A stretch of DNA of 13,141 nucleotides from an uncultured Hungatella sp. (GTDB lineage Bacteria > Bacillota > Clostridia > Lachnospirales > Lachnospiraceae), in NCBI GenBank assembly GCA_959018155.1, contig CAUEKH010000033.1:1-13141 (forward strand), given 5' to 3'. The translations under genes and the position numbers were made by a program. Of this stretch, positions 7,259-13,141 are shown one piece after another. Below the pieces are notes generated by a model. The model had not been told where the DNA came from. It worked only from the letters and a program-made list of their open reading frames with translations, and ran no database searches. Each line of letters begins with the position of its first letter. Within the stretch, counting starts at the first letter, position 1.

Positions 7259-8725
7259 GTGATTGATGCGGAGAGTGATTCTTACCACCTGACGCTGGGC
7301 GTGCGGGAGGAATATTTCGCGCCGATCCATAAAGCCGCTCTGCGCCTTGTGTTTGCAGACGCGGGAGTTGCGCTAATTCTCGGAACGGTGGCGGCTATCT
7401 ATTTTGCAAGAAGACGGTCGAGGCCGATCGAACGCATTCTGCGGATCATCAGTAAGATGGAAAAAGGGTCGGGCAGTAAAAACGCATTTGGCGAGATTGA
7501 AGATACGGTGCTGAATTTAATCCGTGAAATCGGTCAGTGCAAGACGACGATAGGGGAACTTGACACCATGGTTTCCAACAGCCTCCTCGACAAGCTGTTT
7601 TTTGGCGGACTCGAGATGGGACGCAATAGCAGTTCTTTTTCCCAGTACTTTGGAGAATTTGACTATCCGCTGACGGTTGTTGTATTTTCCGGAGCGGAGA
7701 TTCATCAGCCGGAAGAAGTAAGGGAGATCCTGGAGAGCAGGCTGGGGTCGCTGAGCCGGAAGCCGCATATTCTGCATATCCGGGGAAATAAGGTGTACTG
7801 CCTGATGGAGACGGTTCCTGATTTGCCTGATTTGTTGCGGGACAGACTGCGGAATTTGCGGGAGTCTGAAAACATGATCCTGAAAGCCGGAATCAGCAAC
7901 AGCTTTGACGGCGTTATCTCGGCGAAGGCCGCGGCGACACAGGCGGAGAGGCGGCTTCAGGCCGGTTTCCATATTCCGGGGGTATTTGTATTTACTCATA
8001 CCCACTCATCGAGGGCGGTCCGTTCTCTTATCAGTGTACAGGAGCTGGACAATTTACAGAGGGCGCTGCTGGGCGGAAACCGTCAGAATGCCGACCGTTT
8101 GCTGGAAAATGTGGCGGAACGCATTGTAGCGCTTTCCCCGGATTCTGTTGAACTGCGCCAGATGTTTTTCTCCCTGCGTTCTGTCTATTCGGCCGTGTGC
8201 AGCCAGTTTGCCTTAGAGGCGGAGCGGGGCGGGGAGAAGGAGTATCATGCGCCTCAGCTTCCCAATGATCTGGATGAATACTATCTGGAGTCGGTTTTGG
8301 CTGTATTTCTGCGGCTGAATGAGGAACTTCAGGAACAGTATGAGATCGTCATGGCAAGGACGGCGAGGAATTTAGGCGCGGATGTGCTGGCCTGGGTTGA
8401 CGGGAATTTCTGCGATTCCGGGTTGTGCGCCGGTTCGATTGCGGACCATTTTAATATATCTGAAAAGTACGTGTTCCAGCTGGTGAAGGGGGCGTGCAAC
8501 GAGACGCTCAACGACAGGATTTCCAACCTGCGGGTGGAAGAGGGGATACGGCTTCTGAAGGAGACGGACTTAACTGTGGCTGCCATTGCCCAGAAGATAG
8601 GGTTTACCTCATCCAATACCATGTATAAGGTGTTTATGAGGGTGAAAGGCGTTTCCCCGTCTGCGTACAGAGGGAAACAGATTGAAGCACATCAGAACTC
8701 AGAAAATAATAAAGACAGGAGATAG
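7259..8725 (+). CDS. C-terminal fragment: second membrane helix, linker and AraC helix-turn-helix
   Basis: This 488-residue piece lies in the same frame as the preceding fragment. A GTG at 7259 could restart translation: AGGAAGG (7242-7248) sits 10 bases upstream and overlaps the TAG. The product begins with the last sensor strands, a membrane helix at about 29-50, a basic HAMP-like stretch (ARRRSRPIERILRI), a long cytoplasmic linker (about 100-370), and a C-terminal AraC double helix-turn-helix. The latter shows SIADHFNISEKYVFQLVK and TVAAIAQKIGFTSSNTMYKVF followed by KGVSPSAYRGK. Without the extracellular half it could be a signal-blind, membrane-anchored regulator, or it may not be made at all. 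The sulfatase start follows 4 bases after its stop, and the sulfatase ribosome-binding site lies inside its last codons. Confidence 0.7.
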   Translation: MIDAESDSYHLTLGVREEYFAPIHKAALRLVFADAGVALILGTVAAIYFARRRSRPIERILRIISKMEKGSGSKNAFGEIEDTVLNLIREIGQCKTTIGELDTMVSNSLLDKLFFGGLEMGRNSSSFSQYFGEFDYPLTVVVFSGAEIHQPEEVREILESRLGSLSRKPHILHIRGNKVYCLMETVPDLPDLLRDRLRNLRESENMILKAGISNSFDGVISAKAAATQAERRLQAGFHIPGVFVFTHTHSSRAVRSLISVQELDNLQRALLGGNRQNADRLLENVAERIVALSPDSVELRQMFFSLRSVYSAVCSQFALEAERGGEKEYHAPQLPNDLDEYYLESVLAVFLRLNEELQEQYEIVMARTARNLGADVLAWVDGNFCDSGLCAGSIADHFNISEKYVFQLVKGACNETLNDRISNLRVEEGIRLLKETDLTVAAIAQKIGFTSSNTMYKVFMRVKGVSPSAYRGKQIEAHQNSENNKDRR

Positions 8726-8729
8726 AATG

Positions 8730-10244
8730 ATGAAAGCAATTATGGTTTTATTTGACTCGTTAAACAGGCATTTCCTTCCTAATTACGGCTGCAACTGGAC
8801 GGTCATGCCCGAGTTTGTCAGGCTGGGGGAAAAGACGCTGACTTTTGACAATTTCTATGGCGGGAGTATGCCGTGTATGCCGGCAAGAAGGGAGTTACAT
8901 ACGGGGAGATATAATTTTCTTCACACTTCCTGGTGCCCGATGCAGCCGTTTGACGATTCGCTGATGACGCGGCTTAGGGAGGCGGGAATCTACACCCACA
9001 TATCGACCGACCATTTCCACTACTGGGAGGACGGCGGTTCGGGGTATTTGTCGAAGTATGACAGCCATGAAATCGTGAGAGGGCAGCAGGGCGATCCGTG
9101 GAAAGGGCAGGTGGCCTGGCCGGATTTCCCGGATACACTCTCGAAGAGGAAGACGGGAGAGAACTGGCGTCATGACTGGGTCAACCGGGCCTTTATGACG
9201 AAAGAAGAAGATATGCCGCAGCGTAAGACCTTTGAGAGCGGACTCGACTTTATTGAGAGGAATGTGGAGGAAGACAACTGGTTTCTGCAGATAGAGGCCT
9301 TTGATCCCCATGAGCCATTTTACACACAGAAAGAGTATAAGCGGCTTTATCCGGATGATTACCATGGAAAGAATCTGGACTGGCCGGATTATGGGAAAAA
9401 TGAGTATGGCAAAGAGGCGACGAAACACGTCCGCTATGAATATGCGGCGCTTTTAAGCATGTGTGACAGGTATTTAGGGAGAGTCCTCGATATGATGGAC
9501 CACTACGATATGTGGAAGGATACGATGCTGATTGTCAACACGGACCACGGGTTTATGCTGGGTGAGAAGGAGTGGATGGGAAAGAATGTCCAGCCCATGT
9601 ATAATGAAATTGTACACTCCCCGTTCTTCATCTACGATCCGAGAAATCCGGTCTGTGGAGAGCGGAGAAACAGTCTGGCTCAGACGGTGGATATCGTTCC
9701 GACGCTGGCGGAATACTTCGGGGTGGAGCCGCCGGTGGCGCCAGATGGCAGCAGCCTGACGCCCATTGTGAAGAGCGACGAGACGATCCGGGAGTACGCG
9801 CTGTTCGGGATTTTCGGCGGCCACGTCTGTGTGACTGACGGGAGATACGTGTACATGCGTTCCTGTATGACGAAAGAAAATAAGCCGCTGAACGAGTATA
9901 CTCTGATGCCGAACCACATGCGCGGCCCATTTTCCATCGAGGAGATGGCGAAGGCGGAAATGATTGAGGGATTCCCGTTTATGCGCGGGTCGAGAGTGAT
10001 GAAAATACCGGCGGAGGTGTATAATAATCCTGGCAGGTATGGCACGCTTCTGTTTGATCTTGAGACGGATCCGGAGGAGAAGGAACCGATTCGGGACCGT
10101 GAGGTGGAACTGCGGCTGATGAAGGCCATGCGTGATTTGATGGTGAAGAATCAGGCGCCGGAGGAGCAGTTTGTGAGGATTGGGATTCCGATGGAAGGGG
10201 AGATTACGGAGGAATTTCTGGATAACAGGGAACCTCTTTTATAA
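8730..10244 (+). CDS. Type I sulfatase, Cys-type, 504 aa
   Basis: A cytoplasmic S1-type sulfatase; no signal peptide is seen. The signature C-x-P-x-R...TGR is visible as C49-MPAR53 and TGR (58-60). C49 would be converted to formylglycine by an anaerobic maturase (anSME), whose gene is not in this window. Probable metal and active-site residues are D9 near the N-terminus, H194 in FDPHEPF, D272-H273 in NTDHGFMLGE, and K285. The DPHEPF motif recalls N-sulfoglucosamine/iduronate-type sulfatases, but the substrate cannot be assigned. AGGAGA (8717-8722) favours ATG 8730 (7 bases) over ATG 8727 (4 bases). It follows the regulator by 4 bases with no promoter between, so it is co-transcribed and possibly translationally coupled. 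It probably desulfates an imported glycan fragment together with GH105. Confidence 0.92.
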   Translation: MKAIMVLFDSLNRHFLPNYGCNWTVMPEFVRLGEKTLTFDNFYGGSMPCMPARRELHTGRYNFLHTSWCPMQPFDDSLMTRLREAGIYTHISTDHFHYWEDGGSGYLSKYDSHEIVRGQQGDPWKGQVAWPDFPDTLSKRKTGENWRHDWVNRAFMTKEEDMPQRKTFESGLDFIERNVEEDNWFLQIEAFDPHEPFYTQKEYKRLYPDDYHGKNLDWPDYGKNEYGKEATKHVRYEYAALLSMCDRYLGRVLDMMDHYDMWKDTMLIVNTDHGFMLGEKEWMGKNVQPMYNEIVHSPFFIYDPRNPVCGERRNSLAQTVDIVPTLAEYFGVEPPVAPDGSSLTPIVKSDETIREYALFGIFGGHVCVTDGRYVYMRSCMTKENKPLNEYTLMPNHMRGPFSIEEMAKAEMIEGFPFMRGSRVMKIPAEVYNNPGRYGTLLFDLETDPEEKEPIRDREVELRLMKAMRDLMVKNQAPEEQFVRIGIPMEGEITEEFLDNREPLL

Positions 10245-10252
10245 ACAGTTAA

Positions 10253-10305
10253 AAATAGCACCATTCTTTGTATCGTGATGTGATACGAAAGAAATGGTGC
10301 TATTT
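10253..10305. terminator. Hairpin terminator between the convergent sulfatase and GH105 genes
   Basis: A long imperfect hairpin pairs AAATAGCACCATT...GTATC (10253-10274) with GATAC...AATGGTGCTATTT (10282-10305) around a 7-base loop, with small bulges in the middle. On the minus strand the stem is followed by TTTTT, a good U-tract for ending the GH105 transcript. On the plus strand the tail (TATTTCATTG) is poorer, so termination of the sulfatase message may be less efficient. Confidence 0.8.
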
Positions 10306-10366
10306 CATTGCGGTAAATCGGATGATTCCGCTGATTGTTTAAAAAAGCAAATACAACTAGGATAAT

Positions 10367-11491
10367 TTAATTCAAATTTTCCAATGCCTGAATCAGTGCC
10401 AGAATCGTCAGCGACTGGCCATACGCCATCGGAGCGATCAGGATATTCTTATAATGCTCTTTATCAGCCCCCATTCCGGTGCCGCCGGATACGTTTAAGA
10501 CGGTGCCGTCTTCATCAATATTCTTTAAGATAGCGCGGACCGCCTTCCAGGCGCAGTCGAGATAAGAGTCGTCCAGGATGCCAAGCTTAATGCCCTTTAA
10601 GATACCGGCTGTGATGGCGGCGGAACCGGAAACCTCCTCGTAGCTGGAAGGATCATCGAGAACCGTGTGCCACAGCCCGGTCTTGCTCTGCAGCTTTTTA
10701 AGGGCGGCGGTCTGGTTTTTATAAGTGCTTACGATGAACTCGCGGACACCTGCATCGAGATTTCCCTTAAACATCTCTAAATATTCCAGGATTCCGGCGG
10801 TGAACCAGCTGTTGCCGCGGCACCAGAAGACGCCGCCGAAATTGTTGCGGCCGTTGAAGGTCCAGCCGTGGTAGAATAAACCGGTTCTGTTGTCGCAGAG
10901 GTATTTGATGTGGAGAAGCACCTGATGGATGGACTCGCTGATCCAGTCCTGGCGGTTGTATTTCTGGCCCATGCGGTTTAAGAAAAGAACGGTCATGAAC
11001 AGGGTGTCGATCCACATCTCATTTTCGTTGAGACGCACGCCGAGGCGGTCGCCGTTGGCGCTGGTGACGTGCTGGAAGCCGCCTTCTTCTGTTCGCGGTA
11101 AATTTCTCATCAGCCAGTCGGCCCAGCTTAAACAGAGGGATTCGAATTCCGGGTCATTGACTGTCTCATTTAACTGTACCAGGGTTAAGAGCGGGGTGGT
11201 GGTGTTGATGTTGCGGGAGGGGAGGCCCTGCGCCATATTGTCCTTAAACCAGCTGCATAAAAAGTCGCGGTATTCTTCTTTATTCTGAAGCTTCATGATC
11301 TTGTACAGTCCGTAGAGGCCGACGCCCTGGGGCCAGTCCCACTCGCGGATGCCGAAATCGCGGCGGAAGAATCCGATGGTTTCACCGCCATTTTCCAGTT
11401 CTTTTTCATTTTCCGGACCGCCTAAATTGATGAGTTTGTCGACGACCAGATCGAGTTTTCTGGTAATCTCTTCTTTTTTCAGTTCCTGCAT
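10367..11491 (-). CDS. Glycoside hydrolase family 105 (unsaturated uronyl hydrolase, YteR/RhiN-like), 374 aa
   Basis: A cytoplasmic (alpha/alpha)6-barrel hydrolase. GH105 and the related GH88 remove 4,5-unsaturated uronic acid from the non-reducing end of oligosaccharides made by polysaccharide lyases, by hydrating the double bond. Family motifs seen are WDWPQGVGLYG (51-61), GGFQHVT (137-143), MWIDTLFM with likely acid/base D162, FYHGW (206-210), FWCRGNSW (222-229), and SYEEVSGSAA further on. No signal peptide is present. Length is normal. AAGGAA about 8 bases upstream supports ATG 11491. GH105 substrates include rhamnogalacturonan, ulvan-like and other unsaturated glucuronyl fragments; the adjacent sulfatase points to a sulfated one, but pectin cannot be excluded. 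It is convergent with the sulfatase and divergent from an AraC regulator that probably controls it. Confidence 0.92.
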   Translation of the reverse strand: MQELKKEEITRKLDLVVDKLINLGGPENEKELENGGETIGFFRRDFGIREWDWPQGVGLYGLYKIMKLQNKEEYRDFLCSWFKDNMAQGLPSRNINTTTPLLTLVQLNETVNDPEFESLCLSWADWLMRNLPRTEEGGFQHVTSANGDRLGVRLNENEMWIDTLFMTVLFLNRMGQKYNRQDWISESIHQVLLHIKYLCDNRTGLFYHGWTFNGRNNFGGVFWCRGNSWFTAGILEYLEMFKGNLDAGVREFIVSTYKNQTAALKKLQSKTGLWHTVLDDPSSYEEVSGSAAITAGILKGIKLGILDDSYLDCAWKAVRAILKNIDEDGTVLNVSGGTGMGADKEHYKNILIAPMAYGQSLTILALIQALENLN

Positions 11492-11572
11492 GGTTGGATT
11501 TCCTTTCTTATAGAAAATTATATTGATTTATTATATAATGGGTTCACAGGTTACAGACAGGAGGAGCAAAGC
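11492..11572. promoter_or_regulatory. Divergent A/T-rich promoter region for GH105 and the cupin AraC gene
   Basis: This 81-base gap holds perfect TATAAT hexamers: one on the plus strand (11534-11539) and two on the minus strand (11530-11535 and 11517-11522). I see no convincing -35 at 16-18 bases for any of them, which fits activator-dependent promoters. Ribosome-binding sites sit at both edges: AGGAGG (11559-11564) for the AraC gene and AAGGAA for GH105. Confidence 0.5.
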
Positions 11573-12490
11573 ATGGAAGCTGTTATTTACTATGCCAGTA
11601 CCGATGGAATCGGATTGGAGCGTATGATTCGCAAGGGGCGTTTCAATATGCACATGAAGCATTTTCACAATCAGTATGAGATATTTTTCCTTCTGGAAGG
11701 GGAGCGGCGATTTTTCTTTGACAACCGCTCGTATCTGGTGAAGGGTGGATCCTTAATTCTGGTGGATGAAAATGCGATTCATATGACGATGGCGGGCAGT
11801 GAGGACGAGTATGGCCACGACCGCATCATTCTCTATGTGGACCGGGAGAAAATGAAGGAATTTGACCGGATTTTCCCCAATTTAAATCTTGTGAAATTTT
11901 TCCACGACCATTACGGCGTCTATCCGCTCAGTAAAAGCCAGCAGCAGGATTTTATCGACCTTTATTTAAGGCTTCAGGATGAGCTGGATAATAAAAAACG
12001 CAATTATAAGGCTATGATCGATATGGAGATTATCCGGTATTTTATCGGTTTTATGAGGGAAAAACATGTGCCTGCTCTGGAAAATTCGGAGGTGCAGGAC
12101 ACAGCCCGGTATCAGAATATCTATGCGGTGGCTGATTTTATTTCCAGAAATTTTGAAAAATCGTTCACACTCGACCAGCTTTCCGCTCAGTTTTATATCA
12201 GTAAATATTATTTAAGCCGTACCTTTAAAGAAATTACAGGATACGGCATTAATGAGTATATCAATATTCATCGCATCAGGAAGGCGAAGCAGCTTTTAGA
12301 GGAGACGGATATGAGCGTGTCGAAAATCGCTCATACCCTGGGTTATGAAAGTGTGACGTATTTTGAAAAGGTATTCAAAATGTATATGACCCTGTCTCCC
12401 TTAAAATACCGCAAAACCCGCAATACGGTGACTTATAAAAATGATACGGATTTATTAGTCAAGCAGACCCAGGACCGTAGGAAGCCATAA
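11573..12490 (+). CDS. AraC-family transcriptional regulator with N-terminal cupin, 305 aa
   Basis: A soluble AraC regulator. Residues about 20-95 form the AraC-type cupin ligand-binding domain (HMKHFHNQYEIFFLLEG, then GGSLILVDENAIH). Residues 180-281 form the double helix-turn-helix: FTLDQLSAQFYISKYYLSRTF is the first and MSVSKIAHTLGYESVTYFEKVF the second, followed by MTLSPLKYRK. A roughly 24-residue polar tail follows the DNA-binding domain. AGGAGG (11559-11564) is 8 bases before ATG 11573. It is divergent from the GH105 gene and is the natural candidate to switch it on in response to a sugar. It is convergent with the TRAP permease gene, and the two coding regions overlap by 36 bases with no terminator between. 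The ligand is unknown. Confidence 0.92.
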   Translation: MEAVIYYASTDGIGLERMIRKGRFNMHMKHFHNQYEIFFLLEGERRFFFDNRSYLVKGGSLILVDENAIHMTMAGSEDEYGHDRIILYVDREKMKEFDRIFPNLNLVKFFHDHYGVYPLSKSQQQDFIDLYLRLQDELDNKKRNYKAMIDMEIIRYFIGFMREKHVPALENSEVQDTARYQNIYAVADFISRNFEKSFTLDQLSAQFYISKYYLSRTFKEITGYGINEYINIHRIRKAKQLLEETDMSVSKIAHTLGYESVTYFEKVFKMYMTLSPLKYRKTRNTVTYKNDTDLLVKQTQDRRKP

Positions 12491-13141
12491 GCTGATGGCC
12501 GGTATGTAGGTGATGAACAGCAGGGCTGCAAAGATTGCCACAAAGAATGGAAGCAGATGCTTCAGCACGTCTTCCACCTCTAACTTGGCCACGCTGCATC
12601 CGATAAACAGGACATTTCCTACAGGCGGTGTGATGGTTCCAACAGATAAGTTCATAACGATCATGACACCGAACTGTACGGGAGTCATGCCCAGCTGTGT
12701 GACTATCGGAAGGAAGATGGGCGTGAAAATCAGCAGGGCCGGAGCCATATCCATAAAGGTTCCTACAACCAGCAGGAAGATATTTAAAATGAGGAGAATC
12801 ACGTACTTATTGTTGGAGATTCCCAGTACCATCTGGCTGATTGCCTCCGGAAGTCCGGTGAAGGACATGACGAAGGAGAGGACGGAGGAAGCGCCGATAA
12901 TCAGCATGACGATGGTGGTCATCAGCCCTGTTTCCTTCAGGATTCCTGGGATTTCGCTCAGCTTGATGGAGCGGTATACAACGACAGCCAGGAAAAATGC
13001 GTACGCTACGGCTACGCCGGAAGCCTCGGTTGGCGTAAAGTAACCGGACAGAATACCGCCGATGATAATGACAATCAAAAACAGGCTGGGAATCGCATCC
13101 CAGATGGTCTTTAACACGATTTTCAAGGTGAGTTTTTCTGT
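12455..13141 (-). CDS. TRAP transporter large permease, DctM-like (5' end missing)
   Basis: About 228 C-terminal residues of a roughly 430-residue TRAP large membrane subunit. The frame stays open to the window edge; an apparent start near 13126 is an internal TTG (Leu). Family sequence is clear: DAIPSLFLIVIIIGGI, FTPTEASGVAVAYAF, then MDMAPALLIFTPIFLPIV and NLSVGTITPPVGNVLFIG, with several long membrane helices. The protein forms the sodium-driven transport channel with a small subunit (DctQ) and an extracytoplasmic binding protein (DctP), both expected beyond the window. TRAP systems import acids such as C4-dicarboxylates, uronates and sialic acid; here an acidic sugar product would fit, but that is inference. 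Its last 36 bases are antisense to the end of the AraC gene. Confidence 0.93.
   Translation of the reverse strand, partial: TEKLTLKIVLKTIWDAIPSLFLIVIIIGGILSGYFTPTEASGVAVAYAFFLAVVVYRSIKLSEIPGILKETGLMTTIVMLIIGASSVLSFVMSFTGLPEAISQMVLGISNNKYVILLILNIFLLVVGTFMDMAPALLIFTPIFLPIVTQLGMTPVQFGVMIVMNLSVGTITPPVGNVLFIGCSVAKLEVEDVLKHLLPFFVAIFAALLFITYIPAISLWLPTVLGLLD

Larger units (their letters stand above)
6500..8725 (+). pseudogene. Membrane-bound AraC-family sensor/regulator interrupted by an in-frame TAG (7241-7243)
   Basis: Bases 6500-8725 form one continuous frame broken by a single TAG at 7241-7243. Read through, it gives a 741-residue position count, a normal size for the Firmicutes family with an N-terminal membrane helix, extracellular sensor, second membrane helix, cytoplasmic linker and C-terminal AraC helix-turn-helix. 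Coding character continues through the stop: GGPV, stop, EGTYEVIDAESDSYHLTLGV reads as one sensor-domain strand region running into the second helix. A CAG (Gln) to TAG change is the simplest origin, but a sequencing error is possible. TAG ends two other genes here at sensible places (the esterase at 2816 and this frame at 8725), so general TAG recoding is unlikely. The regulator probably controlled the divergent ABC operon and the downstream sulfatase. It is either a pseudogene or works as two polypeptides. Confidence 0.7.

Noticed and set aside
7517..8005. 162-codon minus-strand open frame inside the AraC regulator
   Set aside because: Antisense to the linker region of the regulator; no start signal or protein family seen.
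12510..13043. 177-codon open frame on the plus strand
   Set aside because: It is exactly antisense to the well-recognised TRAP permease; its residues show no family resemblance and no ribosome-binding site was seen.

Overview
The window looks like chromosomal DNA from an anaerobic Clostridia bacterium, probably a gut Lachnospiraceae relative (Clostridium/Enterocloster/Hungatella-like). Base composition is moderate. Shine-Dalgarno sites are strong and AGGAGG-like. The gene families (hybrid kinase with two receivers, CUT1 sugar ABC transporter, membrane-bound AraC sensor, Cys-type sulfatase, GH105 hydrolase, TRAP permease) are typical of that group. The genus is inferred, not proven. I see no rRNA, tRNA, CRISPR array, phage gene or insertion sequence.

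Layout. Positions 1-1425 (+) are the 3' part of a hybrid sensor histidine kinase. It is followed by a small Amidase_6-type protein (1485-1967, +) and an alpha/beta-hydrolase esterase (2058-2816, +), and this block ends at a strong two-way terminator (2828-2874). On the minus strand, an ABC sugar-import operon is transcribed as permease (6226-5285), permease (5268-4426), lipoprotein binding protein (4343-2922). It has no ATPase gene here. A 273-base divergent control region (6227-6499) separates it from a plus-strand unit: a membrane-bound AraC-family sensor/regulator (6500-8725) interrupted by one in-frame TAG, then a sulfatase (8730-10244) only 4 bases after it. A second hairpin terminator (10253-10305) separates the sulfatase from a convergent GH105 unsaturated uronyl hydrolase (11491-10367, -). 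A cupin-type AraC regulator (11573-12490, +) is divergent from the GH105 gene. Its 3' end overlaps by 36 bases the end of a TRAP transporter large permease gene (12455 to beyond 13141, -).

How it may work together (inference). The locus reads as a carbohydrate-utilisation cluster for a sulfated, uronic-acid-containing oligosaccharide. The ABC system imports it, the membrane AraC sensor detects it, the sulfatase removes sulfate, and GH105 cleaves the 4,5-unsaturated uronic acid left by a polysaccharide lyase encoded elsewhere. The esterase may remove acyl groups, and the TRAP system may import an acidic monomer. No lyase, ATPase or sulfatase-maturing enzyme gene lies in the window.

The most notable anomaly is the single TAG that splits the sensor from its signalling and DNA-binding half. 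The reading frame is otherwise intact, and a purine-rich ribosome-binding-like site overlaps the stop. I found no clearly undescribed system; the other unusual points are an operator-like repeat cluster and the gene-end overlap.
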